From: Gracilaria vermiculophylla
Lineage: Eukaryota > Rhodophyta > Florideophyceae > Gracilariales > Gracilariaceae
DNA length: 27,751 bases
Direction: 5' to 3'
Assembly (NCBI GenBank): GCA_019155205.2
Contig: JAHNZQ020000277.1
Location: forward strand, 335,177-362,927
Part shown: piece by piece, positions 8,983 to 18,338 of the stretch
Layout: every line of letters starts with the position of its first letter
How positions within the stretch are numbered: the first letter of the stretch is position 1
Notes under the pieces: model-generated
The model's input: the letters and a program-made list of their open reading frames with translations, nothing else
What the model was told of the DNA's origin: nothing
The model's database searches: none
Position numbers and translations under genes: made by a program

Positions 8983-10470
8983 TCACGAGCTGCATCGAGA
9001 TGATGAATGCGAGTGAGAAATGGCGGCGCGCGACATCGGCGGCGGCAGCACGCGCACACGCCCCGCGCCGCGATCCAGCTGCAGCCGCAGCCGCACAGCA
9101 TCATCTCCATACACGCCCAAACGCTGCGCGTCGGCGGCCACCACGGCGGCCACCCACGGCGAGCTCATGTCCACGCGCTCGGTTGAGCGCCGCCGCAAGC
9201 GCAACGCGACGTCGCACACGGCGAGTAGTGCTCCCAACGCGCCCAGCGCCACGAGCGGCACCACGGCCAGAGTGTCTACGGTCACCACCTGCCGCATTTG
9301 GCCCGTGCTTTCCGTCACACGCCGTCGCTCACGTCGCTGTGCCACCCCGCTGACCCCGCGCTCGGCGCTCACCATCAACGCCGCCATCGCCACTCGCTCA
9401 AGAGAGCGCTTCTGCACCACGCGCTGAAGCGTGTTGCTCCATTCCGGCCACAGTATCCTCGTGTCTACCACGAACGCCAGAAGGCGCACCTGCCGCGCGT
9501 GCGACCGCGCCAACGTTTCCACACCCGGTCCATGAAGCAGTAGCGCCACGCACTGTGCGTCGTTGAGGCCATGCGTCAGTGTTATCGCCACCGTCGAGTT
9601 GAGCTGCAGCGCGCATACCGTCCGTGGCGGCAAATCGTCGATGTGCTGCGCCGTGCCGCGGCGCGTGTCAAGCTCCACGCACGTCGCGCGCGTCCCGCTG
9701 TACGCACGTGCGCGCTCACCGTCGAACACGAACGTGCCGCGTTGTGTAAAGCTCTCGTTGAACAGAATCTGACGCCATTCGCTGTCGACCCCTCGCGCCG
9801 GACCGCATTCTGGTGTGAACCCTTCCACGCCGGAGATTGACACGATGTTAGGCGCTTCCATCGACGCCCACGTCGTTTCCGCCACCCCGTCGCACGCCAC
9901 CATCGAGTCCACCTCGCGCATGTACGCCGCGCGCACCGTCCAGTCTGCTGTCAGACTGTACTGCGCTACCACCTCTGCTTCATCCGAGACCGTGACTGTC
10001 GCCTGCTGCACCGAATCACGCTTCATCGCACGGGGGCCCTCAATGCATCGCCGGCTCATAGTTTCCAATATGCGAGTGGGCTCGTCGTTAATGCTGAAGT
10101 TTTGCTGGCGCATGTAGCGCTCGTCGTAGTTCGGCCCTACCCACACTTCTTCCGAGACTGTTGCTGCCACCTCAGCCGCGGAGAACGACATCTCCAGCCA
10201 CAGCTCCATTGCCACCAGAACCGCAGAGCCCAAAACCAGCCACAGCCGCGTGCGACGCTTGCCCGCGTACCTGCTATGCAGCGCGAATATGCCCAGCCGT
10301 GAGTCAAAAAGCTCCAGTTGCGCCCCCGCCTGCACGCGCACTGTGGCGCTGGAGGCCATCAAAGACGCCGTCAATATCTCAAACGCTGGCATGATCATAA
10401 ACGTAAACAGCGCCCACTTGAGCACGTTCCATACCGATGGGGACACATTGAGAAACAGTTGATTGCCCAT
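8983..10470 (-). CDS. Three-helix membrane protein, GC-rich paralogue (unknown family)
   Basis: This is an intact 495-aa ORF and I recognise no known family. Hydrophobic segments lie at about 14-37 (WNVLKWALFTFMIMPAFEIL), 76-92 and 398-423. Between the second and third is a loop of about 300 residues with N-x-S/T sites (NFS, NES, NST) and several cysteines, so it is probably luminal or extracellular. After the third helix comes an arginine-rich tail of about 70 residues. It is homologous along its length to the divergent gene at 11473: shared landmarks are PS-x-WNVLK, a short LHS-x-Y-x-G-(R/K)R block before helix 2, EVW after helix 2, GVSG before helix 3, a V/L-R-V/M-LP motif near the end, and four loop cysteines in similar places. 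Codons are strongly G/C at third positions. Function unknown; a receptor-like or transport-accessory role is only a guess. Confidence 0.85.
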   Translation of the reverse strand: MGNQLFLNVSPSVWNVLKWALFTFMIMPAFEILTASLMASSATVRVQAGAQLELFDSRLGIFALHSRYAGKRRTRLWLVLGSAVLVAMELWLEMSFSAAEVAATVSEEVWVGPNYDERYMRQQNFSINDEPTRILETMSRRCIEGPRAMKRDSVQQATVTVSDEAEVVAQYSLTADWTVRAAYMREVDSMVACDGVAETTWASMEAPNIVSISGVEGFTPECGPARGVDSEWRQILFNESFTQRGTFVFDGERARAYSGTRATCVELDTRRGTAQHIDDLPPRTVCALQLNSTVAITLTHGLNDAQCVALLLHGPGVETLARSHARQVRLLAFVVDTRILWPEWSNTLQRVVQKRSLERVAMAALMVSAERGVSGVAQRRERRRVTESTGQMRQVVTVDTLAVVPLVALGALGALLAVCDVALRLRRRSTERVDMSSPWVAAVVAADAQRLGVYGDDAVRLRLQLDRGAGRVRVLPPPMSRAAISHSHSSSRCSS

Positions 10471-11472
10471 TGTCTACATATGCGCACCATACGGATGGGT
10501 TACTTGAGCTCTAGCGACGATAGTTTCCCTTTTAGGCCAAATTGCGTGCATACCTATAGGACATCGCCTTCGCATTCGTGGATCATTAGCTGCAGGCATA
10601 TCACCGGGCCCCACGCAGTGGTGCCTAACCTCTTCATAACCCATACTGTATGTGGGCACCATATTGAAGAGAAAACGGTTGGCAATGTCCTGACAACTAC
10701 TTGCCATTTAGTCGTCAATACCGACCAATGTATGAAACATATCTTTGCCTCATGTCTTCCAACAATTCAGCTTTTCTACCTTCCCTTGGAAGCTTGTGGA
10801 GCTCCTTTCGTGGACCGCATGCTCGAATAGGTTCCAGCTATGCAACTATTCCATTTCCTCGGCTAAAATAAAAATCCACCGCCCATCCATCAGTTTTTGC
10901 GCTCAAAGCATAATCCAAAATTTAAATGAAGTAAAACCCTACAGAGCAACGAAACATTAACTTTTCTCGTTTTAAACCGCGAACCGAGCAAAAATGATAG
11001 AAAAGCTGTAAAGATACGCTTCCTACGCAAAACATAGATCTTTTCGTATATAACCGATGTTTCCTTTACCATCAAGAAAAGGAAAAGTCAGCAAAAATAC
11101 ACAGCCAAAAAAATGTGTCGTGAAAAAGCTACCTTGCACCAGGTTCGGTCTGATGAAGAGACCATCGACCCTTTCAATTTCTAGTTTTTTGTGTATACAT
11201 TCATTCTTTGTGCAAATTGTAAGAGAAAGTGTACACGAAGGTTTTCTAGTGTTGTTGTTTACTTATTACTGTAAAACGTTTTGTTGTGTTGGTGTACACT
11301 TTTAGTGTTGAACACAAGTTTTTGCTTTGTACTTTCTCTCTACGAAATTACTCACTTACTGGAGGGAGATCTAGCGGAACAAAGCTATTCCAGCATCCGT
11401 CTTCGAATTTGTTTGCTTCAAAGCCTCTCTGCTATAGAGGTCAACCGCCCTCCCAATTCTGTCATCGACCCA
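10471..11472. promoter_or_regulatory. Shared intergenic region of the divergent membrane gene pair
   Basis: These 1.0 kb separate the start codons of the two head-to-head paralogues and must contain both promoters and 5' untranslated regions. A TATA-like GTATATAACC lies near 11046. Composition shifts from GC-rich on the left to AT-rich on the right. The frame of the right-hand gene is open back to an ATG at 11281, but the 64 extra codons have no counterpart in the paralogue and look like leader. No transposon was recognised here. Confidence 0.5.
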
Positions 11473-12972
11473 ATGCAGGATATCATTCTCTACCTAGACC
11501 CCTCCACCTGGAATGTTCTCAAGTTTATCATTCTCACCATCATAACAACGCCTCTCCTGGAATTTCTTTTCCAACGTTTTTTGAACACCAAAGCCACCTA
11601 CGATGTAATGCGCGGTGAACATGTTCAGTTTGGCGAGACTAACCTTGGCGTTCTGTCCCTTCATTCCGTGTACTGGGGTCGGCGGAGTAACAGATTCTAC
11701 TTGCTGCTGGTCGCATCGCTTGTTTTCGCATCCGAACTCATCTTTGAATTCTCCTTTTCTGCACAAGCATTGGACATTGCTGAGTCGCGCGAAGTTTGGC
11801 TTCCTTCGTCACACGCGGAATATTATAACTTTTCGGACAGTTCTCTGAACGGCCGCATACGATGGGACCCTTTTCAGTTTCCGGTTTTGGCCACCGAGAC
11901 CTGCATGAAAGGCGAGTCCGAGATGAGCCGATCACGACGTTCTAACGAGACACATGAAGAATTCACATCCGGATTTGAATATCACATGGAGGACACATAT
12001 GTCATCCGGAAGCCCTATCTTGCATTAGACAACTCTTCAGTGCTATGCAGCGTCTCTACAATTATTGGAAGAGTGAGCTTTTTCGTTCCTCATGTCTATC
12101 TCGTACGAAATTCCACCGGGGCTGAGGGATTTATGGCGTTGAAGAACACCTCTAACTCTGAAAACTTGCGCCATTCGTTAACAAGTGGTACATTTCAATT
12201 GTACGGATACGAGAATTTCGAGCGAGTGATGGCAAGCGAAAACGTAGTTTGCATCCCGTCAATTTCGAGTTCAAAAACCTCTCTGTGCGCCATGTATGAG
12301 AAGAATACCTTCATCCTGGTACGTACTGGAGAAATCTGGTCTAAGCGGATACGGAGCAATACCTTGCTTTCCGTGATTTTGAACGCAACTGGCAAACCCG
12401 TGGAAGGCATGAGAAGCCGTTCACGAAGACTACGATATCTTGCCACCGTCAATGGCAATGCGCTTCTGAATGCTTTCGTGGACGGGCAACGTCCCTCGGA
12501 CAAACTGGTCAGCAAGGATAAGATGGAGACCCTTGCGTTGTTGGTATTGGTTGTGGCCAATGAGGAGGGCGTTAGTGGCTTGCGGAACAAAAGGGGAATA
12601 CGTTCTATTGTTGCTGGACAAGCACAGACAGCAACTATGAAGAGACTGGCGTTCGTTCCTATTGCAATCTTGGTATCTTTTCTGGTGTCCTTACTCGTTG
12701 TTGATATGACTTTCTCCAAATTTATTGCTTTTTATGCAAAGAATGACGTAAGAAAAATGTGGGGTTACGCACGGGCAGGACCAAGGGCGGACACGTCAAT
12801 TCAGTGGCTCCGAGAGCGCATTTGTGAAGACCTCTTGCATGATGGCGTGTTCAGAAACATATCAAGCAAGGATTTGTCTCTCAAAAATGTCTCAGGCAAA
12901 TTGAGAATGTTACCGATCATTCTTCCTGGCGGTACCAATCACGTAGGATACGATTATGGTAGTCGGACTTGA
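11473..12972 (+). CDS. Three-helix membrane protein, paralogue of the gene at 8983 (unknown family)
   Basis: This is an intact ORF, 499 aa from the ATG at 11473. That start is preferred over 11281 because it aligns with the start of the paralogue (MQDIILYLDPSTWNVLK beside MGNQLFLNVSPSVWNVLK) and gives almost equal length. Hydrophobic helices lie at about 14-36, 74-93 and 392-412. The loop between the second and third has many N-glycosylation motifs (NFS, NET, NSS, NST, NTS, NAT) and cysteines matching the paralogue (ETCMKG, VLCSV, VVCIP, SLCAM). The tail after helix 3 holds MWGYARAGPRADTSIQWLRERI and ends near LRMLPIIL. Its last 26 nt overlap, in another frame, an eIF5B pseudogene fragment, so the extreme C-terminus may be acquired. 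Base composition is near-balanced, unlike its partner. Function unknown. Confidence 0.85.
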   Translation: MQDIILYLDPSTWNVLKFIILTIITTPLLEFLFQRFLNTKATYDVMRGEHVQFGETNLGVLSLHSVYWGRRSNRFYLLLVASLVFASELIFEFSFSAQALDIAESREVWLPSSHAEYYNFSDSSLNGRIRWDPFQFPVLATETCMKGESEMSRSRRSNETHEEFTSGFEYHMEDTYVIRKPYLALDNSSVLCSVSTIIGRVSFFVPHVYLVRNSTGAEGFMALKNTSNSENLRHSLTSGTFQLYGYENFERVMASENVVCIPSISSSKTSLCAMYEKNTFILVRTGEIWSKRIRSNTLLSVILNATGKPVEGMRSRSRRLRYLATVNGNALLNAFVDGQRPSDKLVSKDKMETLALLVLVVANEEGVSGLRNKRGIRSIVAGQAQTATMKRLAFVPIAILVSFLVSLLVVDMTFSKFIAFYAKNDVRKMWGYARAGPRADTSIQWLRERICEDLLHDGVFRNISSKDLSLKNVSGKLRMLPIILPGGTNHVGYDYGSRT

Positions 12973-13630
12973 CGGGCCTTTCGTGACTACGATTCGTGCG
13001 CTTCTGTCACCCTAGTCTATGAAAGAGATGAGAGTGAAAGGACAGTATGTGCACCACAACGAAATCAAGGCAGCGCAGAGTATCAGGATATTAGCAGATG
13101 GTGTCGAAAAGGCAGTGGATGGTGCACAACTGATAGTTGTTGAAGGCCTATTCGATGAACATGAAATAGAATATGTACGTAAAGAAGTGATAAAGGACTT
13201 TTAAACGATTCTGACAAACGTAGATCATCCGCTTTTGGCTCCCTAGAAGCATTGCGGGAGCACACCTACAACAAAGACCCAATCGTGGTGGGTATGGATG
13301 TGATGGAGGGCCTCCTGAGAGTAGGGACGCCATTGGTGGTCGGACATGTTGCCGAATGGCTTGATGATGGACGTGTTACGAGCGTCGAGCTGAACAAGAA
13401 ACAGGTGCCCATTGCGAAGAAGGGTGAGAGTGTTGCGGTTAAAATTCAACAAAAATGAACGAACGCGTCATTGCGGGCGGCACTTTGACTTCCAAGACCA
13501 TCTGGTAAGCAAGATGAGCCGTGCTGCCATCGATTCACTGAAGGCGAACTTCAGGGAAGACCTTGAAACAGAGGACTGGAGTTTAGTGATCAATGCGAAG
13601 AAGATGTTCGAAGTATTGTGGTGCGACTAG
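12947..13630 (+). pseudogene. eIF5B C-terminal fragment (translation initiation factor), broken
   Basis: eIF5B is the GTPase that joins ribosomal subunits at initiation. Only the part after the GTPase domain is present: GLDGPFVTTIRALLSP and MKEMRVKGQYVHHNEIKAAQ (domain II region), then SAFGSLEAL, then YNKDPIVVGMDVMEGLLRVG and GRVTSVELNKKQVPIAKKG (domain IV barrel), then GRHFDFQDHLVSK and SRAAIDSLKANFR to a stop at 13628-13630. A stop interrupts it near 13018, the frame changes after 13200 and again near 13456, and the stretch between GSLEAL and the NKDPIVVG block is far shorter than in the family (roughly 80-100 residues missing). It starts inside the last codons of the membrane gene in another frame. 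It is a pseudogene fragment, and a functional copy must lie elsewhere. Confidence 0.9.
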
Positions 13631-14346
13631 ATTGGTAGGAGCTGAGAATTGTAGGAGTTGTAGAAAAATAAGAACGGACAAATTGTTGTTTGCTGTGTTG
13701 AGGAGGAGCCGTCCTGGACGATACTTGAAAGTTGTTTCGCTCATGCGAAAGATGTGAAGCGGTCGTGACCGGCAGCGTACAATTTAACGAGGCCGAACTT
13801 GTGATGACGGGGGAGATATGGATATTAAAGTTTGGATGAAACAAAACGCTGGCAATCTCCCCACCCCCGTTGGTGATTCACTTAGTTGAAGAGCACTGCG
13901 GAGGTACGGTATGATCAAGACCTTGGAAGTATCCAAGTTAGTCCGTTGTGCTGATCCATATTGCTATTTTCAGGAAACTAGGAAATGTCACATAGTTCTT
14001 GGGCCACCAGTGGTGGGTGCATGGCGTGTGGGACTGGAGCAAACAGCTGGATCAATTTCGTGAGGCCACGAAATCGGATTTTCGTTTGAGGATTTGCCCT
14101 TCATGGTGTACTGCGTTGGTACTGTAACAGCCCGTTGACCTCTGAGGAGGCGAGCACCGGGAGAACGTGCCACGTTTGTACACTGCTGTCTAGTGGGCAC
14201 AGTGCGCTGTCCTGTAGCTTGCAACATATAAATATTGGGTTGAAGACCACAGTAGGGTAGTGCACAACACCTTGCGCTCTTAGAAAGTGCTGGATCCTTC
14301 CGAAGTAGTCACTCACAGTCACTGAATCTATTAAATGTATAAAAAA
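13631..14346. other. Spacer with one unrecognised minus-strand ORF remnant
   Basis: No known gene was recognised. On the minus strand 14322-14101 and, in a second frame, down to about 13985 give a protein-like stretch (VSDYFGRIQHFLRAQGV, then RFRGLTKLIQLFAPVPHAM). The amino-acid mix looks coding, but I cannot place it. It could be the relic of another transposon gene. Confidence 0.3.
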
Positions 14347-15566
14347 GATGCGAAAGTTTCATGAGACAGTGAAATTCTATACTACAGGATACATTTCATT
14401 TAAAAAAGCGCGCCATTTTTGCAGACCTTTTATACTATAAGACCATAAAAAAAAGATATTGATCTCTTCTTTCATTCTAGCTACAGCCTCACATATTCTT
14501 ATTCTCGATTCCTCGTCGAACAGCTCTCACAAATTTTGAGAAAGGGAAAATTGTTGCTCTAAACAGCAAGGCTCGTTCTATATCTCACATCGCGAGAACT
14601 TTGCTGCGCTCTCGCTGAGTTATTCGAAACTTCTTAAGAAATCCCAATCCCGCTCGGCAACAGCCTTTTAAACCCAGGCACCAAAAGATTTCTTCAATTG
14701 TCATTCGAGCAATCGTTCGAGCTGCTACACTTCAAAACAAATCCGCGAAAGAAATTGAAAAGGACTACAAACTCTCCTTTACTGTTGGAAGAGTGCAGCA
14801 AATTTTACAGGTTCCAAGTATAAAAAAATGAAAACCGGTTCAATGATGATGTCAAAACATAAAATTTTAAGGATGTAATTTGCTAAAAAGCATTTCAAAT
14901 GGGACGCTCCGAACTATAAAAAAAGTGGTTTTCAGTGATGAAAAGAAGTTTAATTTAGACGGCGTTGATGGTTTAAATCACTACTGGCATGATCTTCGAA
15001 AGGAACCTTTTTCTTTTTCAAAACGCCAAAATGGTGGAGGTTCAGTCATGATTTGGGGATGTATTTCCTACTATGGCGTTCCGCAACTATCTTAAGTAGA
15101 AGAAAATTTAAATTCGGATCAGTATGTTACTATTCTGGAAGAGGATTAATTGCCATTTGCTGCCGAAACATTTGGCAAAAATTGGATTTTTCAGCAAGAT
15201 GGAGCTACAGTGCATAGGTGAAAGTGCACTAAAAATGGTTTTCTGAAAAAAACGTAACGGTTTTAGACTGGCCCGCAAAAAGCCCAGATTTAAACATTAT
15301 CGAGAATGTTTTGGGAATGTTGGTAAGCGCTGTTTACGCTAAAAATCGCCAATTTAATAATAAGGAAGACTTAATTGAAGCTATAGGGGTGGCTTGGCAG
15401 AATATCCAGAAAAAATATATTCGCGAACTGTATCATTCTATTCCTGACAGGTTGCCAAAGGTCATAGAGCAAAAAGGATCAGCAACAGGTTACTAGCCTG
15501 TTTTAGACAAACATCAAATAAAGTGGCAGTATAATATTTCACTGTCTTATAGTAATTTCGCTTCAA
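14347..15566 (+). mobile_element. Tc1/mariner-type element with terminal inverted repeats
   Basis: The ends are near-perfect inverted repeats about 38 bp long: the left reads GCGAAAGTTTCATGAGACAG and the reverse complement of the right reads GCGAAATTACTATAAGACAG, both followed by TGAAAT. The outer limits and the TA target duplication are uncertain, because homology fades at about 14347 and 15566. The total length of about 1.2 kb is typical for Tc1 elements. Inside is one decayed transposase gene on the plus strand. A sequence like the right end recurs at 15708-15735. Confidence 0.8.
14535..15496 (+). pseudogene. Tc1-like transposase (DDE), inactivated
   Basis: The N-terminal helix-turn-helix region is visible (KIVALNSKARSISHIARTLL, then SAKEIEKDYKLSFTVGRVQQI). 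The catalytic region shows VVFSDEKKFNLDG (first Asp), IFQQDGATVH (second Asp) and DWPAKSPDLNIIENV (Glu), with 33-34 residues between the last two as in DD34E elements. The C-terminus has SIPDRLPKVIEQKG, the usual Tc1 ending. All three acidic residues are kept, but there are stops in the HTH region, near 15092, near 15147 and near 15217, and a frameshift near 15230. It lies fully inside the inverted repeats. Confidence 0.9.
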
Positions 15567-15848
15567 GAAAAATTTTGTTTTTACATCTTCTGCCCTTCTT
15601 GAGACCACAGAAAAAAAAATCAATGATTCTATTAGAACATGGAATAGAAGGGAGGCAAGGACTATTTTTTTGCAGTGATTGGAGCCCAAAAAGACCCAGT
15701 TTTTGTGCCTGTCTTATAACAATTTCGCACGTTGTACGATACTAAAATAGTATGTTCACGAACAATTTGCGTGGGACCACGGAATAGCAATTTATGTGCG
15801 TGAACAAATTCCTTTTTGGCATATTTCGCGCCTTTTTTGAAAGTATAC
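15567..15848. other. Spacer with a repeat of the Tc1 end
   Basis: This is AT-rich and non-coding. Around 15708-15735, CCTGTCTTATAACAATTTCG closely repeats the Tc1 right end (ACTGTCTTATAGTAATTTCG at 15541-15560). It may be the terminus of a related, deleted element. Confidence 0.5.
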
Positions 15849-15931
15849 GGAAGACAAAGATTGTCTTTCCATGCTACAGACTACTCGCGACATTATCGTC
15901 TCGAAAGCCACTCGAGACGATAATGTCGCGA
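15849..15931. repeat. Two adjacent hairpin-forming palindromes
   Basis: The first is GGAAGACAA / TTGTCTTTCC at 15849-15870. The second has 20-bp perfect arms, 15885-15904 and 15912-15931, around a 7-base loop (AAGCCAC). They stand just upstream of the Harbinger-type transposase start. Part of the arm, GACGATAATGTCGC, recurs inside the transposase gene near 16456. Confidence 0.85.
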
Positions 15932-15969
15932 TCCCACTCCCAATTTTCCCATCTCGAGACGACACCAGC

Positions 15970-17144
15970 ATGTCTATACGAACACTTTTACTCACTATTA
16001 TGAGGCGCCGGCGGATTAATGAGGCAACTTTTCGTCAACGAATATATGTCTGTGCAATACGTCGCCGTGATCGACGAATCACGAGACTGGCGCTGCAGCG
16101 GCCTAGAACATCTGCTTTTTATGTTCTATATGGCTCTGGTTGCGATCAATCGCTAATTACGCTAACAGGATTCGATCACCACTCTTTCAGCTACCTTCTG
16201 AATATCTTTAAACCCCTTAATGATGATAATTCGCCGTACAGTGCTGACGGTTTTATTCAAAGAATTCCTAACCGCCCTCGTCGTCTCGGCAGGCCACGTT
16301 CAAAGGATGCATGCCAATTTCTGGCATTGACATTAACCTGGTATCGTACAGGGGGTTCGGAAATGTTACTGTGTATGTTATTCGGAATCACTGCCTCTGT
16401 TTGCTTTTGTTTATTCGCTACAGTCGTCGTTTAATCTTAAAACGTTTGTCGCGCGACGATAATGTCGCTGTCAGGCTACCCTGTTTCAACGAAATAGGAG
16501 AATACAAATCATCTATTGTTCGCTCACACTCTATGTTGATTGATGTTTATGCCGTCGCAGATGGATTAAAGCTCAGCTTGGAACAGTCAGAAGATGCGAT
16601 TATACAAAAAATGTTCTATAATGGTTGGACACATGACCATTACGTTGGAAATATTATTGTGTTTTCTCCGGCTGGGGTGGTGATAGCGTGTGCCTGAAAT
16701 CCACCTGGCGCGATGTACGACTCTACGATTGGTGAATGGGGCAATGTGTACAGTAAACTACAGGGTATAGTCAATAGAACGGGTGGTCGTGTTGTGGTAC
16801 ATTCTGCTTCTTGCAAAGGTTTCTACCTCTTCTTGATTAAATCGTCACAAAACATTCCAGTGACGGAAAACTTTATCGACGTGCTATTAATCCGCCAGGG
16901 AACATCTGCACGTCAAGCTTCTGAATGGGGTATGAGGGCTTTTCAAGGGTTGTTTCGATTCATCAAGGATAGATTGGTGTACGAAGAAAGAGGTGAAAAG
17001 AAGATAATTTTACATTCTCCCGTTCCATTATTCAATTTACGCACGAGGCTCGTAGGGATTAATCAGATCTTTAGAACTTTCATGCCTCACGTCAGTGTTG
17101 AAGCCAATGAGTTCATGTTTACCCTGAACCAACCATCCCATTAA
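15970..17144 (+). pseudogene. Harbinger/PIF-type transposase (DDE_Tnp_4)
   Basis: This is a cut-and-paste transposase that acts with a Myb/SANT-like partner. From the ATG at 15970, a basic N-terminus is followed by RPRSKDACQFLALTLTWYRT and a frameshift near 16380-16430. The catalytic domain has YAVADGLKLSLEQS (first Asp), FYNGWTHDHYVGN, MYDSTIGEWG (second Asp), SARQASEWGMRAFQG (Glu) and YEERGEKKIILHSP, and ends NQPSH. All three catalytic acids are present. One TGA (16695) stands just before the second Asp block. With one frameshift and one stop it is a young pseudogene. The frame is open further upstream to 15871, but that part runs through a hairpin and looks non-coding. Confidence 0.88.
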
Positions 17145-17169
17145 ATTTTAACGTGCTGTGTATGATTCA

Positions 17170-18338
17170 CTACATTCTGTTGTCATCGGAGTAAAGTCCT
17201 TCAGACCTATGTCGCTTCCGGGAATTCTTGGCTATTACAACTAACATCATTTTCATAAAAGATTCATTGCTTTTGCGATCCTCTTGGCGGCGAGCTTTTT
17301 CTTCCGCACGACCCTCTTCTCGCCTGGGCCTCTCTTCCTCCCTTATATACCGTTCGTTCTGGCGTTCAGATTCTCTCCTTACACGTTCTTCCTCTCTTCT
17401 CTCGCGATCTTGAAGCATTTGTAGTTTTAAAATTTCTAGCAAGTCATCCACTTTTGGTGTTCTACGTACACGACGATAAACAAAGGCTCTTGGAGTTGTT
17501 GTGCTAGACAGATTAGGTTCACGACCTAACGCATTGCTTCCATTTGGCATTGCAACATTACTTGGCAATTCTGTTGGGATAATGTCATCCTACTCTCCGT
17601 CTGAACGTGCATCAGATAGCTCGTTTGCCTCACCACCTGAGCCAAAAGCAGCCCTCTCAGTCATTAGTCCCCTTATTTTTTTGGCCCATTTGACGTCGTT
17701 AGAAATCATCGGATCACCAGTCGGGATGCGCTTGCGATGAAAAGAGGAAAACTTTCGCTTAAGAGATTCCAATGTTCGACGGTCTCCGGGATATGTACCA
17801 TTATGCAATGTTGTGACGCAATTTCATTTGTCTTGAAATATCGGCAAATGAGTTTCCAACAATTCTAACAAACTTCCAAATTCCTGTAGACTAAACTCCG
17901 ATCCTCTACCTCCTGTCAAATTTGAACGCCTATTCGTCCGTGATATCGCGTTTTGTGGAGCTCTTGTAGGTCGCTCTTACCAAGTAGCATACCAGGGAGG
18001 CGTATGAGATGCAAACTGTGTAGCGTCATGTCTGGAAAGAACAGGTGCAGTTTGGTTTCTGTATGGAGTGCATGCGGTGGTAATGGATTGGAAGGGAGTC
18101 CAGAACGATTTTCTTTTTGAGAAAAAACAGAAGGTAAAGCGTCATCATTTGTTGGCATGCGATCACGGTTGCAGGGTTTGCGTTGTGGGACCCCTGCTTT
18201 TGTTTGGATATTGCCAATGAAATCGGTGTCTCTCTCTGACGGGGATTGAGATCTCTTGTTTGATGCCGCATTGGGGTTATGGGCGGTGTCCATTGTGGTA
18301 GGACCGAGTGAAAATGTCAGAGGAAATGCCTTATTCAC
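17170..18338 (-). pseudogene. Myb/SANT-like partner protein of the Harbinger element
   Basis: Harbinger elements encode a second protein that binds DNA and brings the transposase to the nucleus and the element ends. From the ATG at 18338 a polar N-terminal part runs to 17916. After a frame change comes the SANT-like region (GSEFSLQEFGSLLELLE, then SLKRKFSSFHRKRIPTGDP and NDVKWAKKIRGLMTERAAF). One TGA stands at a place where the family has Trp. After a further stop near 17590 the frame goes on (17568-17170) into a long Arg/Glu-rich coiled coil (DRERREEERVRRESERQ), as in related proteins. The gene converges with the transposase, 25 bp apart. The assignment is from recognised motifs. Confidence 0.75.

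Noticed and set aside
8925..10302. Long plus-strand ORFs opposite the GC-rich membrane gene (for example 9020-9427 and 9815-10117)
   Set aside because: They are open only because the opposite strand is GC-rich with few stops. They are basic and low-complexity and have no domain, while the minus-strand ORF aligns with its paralogue.
11281..11472. Start of the right-hand membrane protein at the ATG at 11281
   Set aside because: The 64 extra residues have no counterpart in the paralogue. The ATG at 11473 gives matching N-termini and length.
13019..13204. An independent small gene at the first eIF5B piece
   Set aside because: The reading continues in both directions as eIF5B through a stop and a frameshift, so it is part of a pseudogene.
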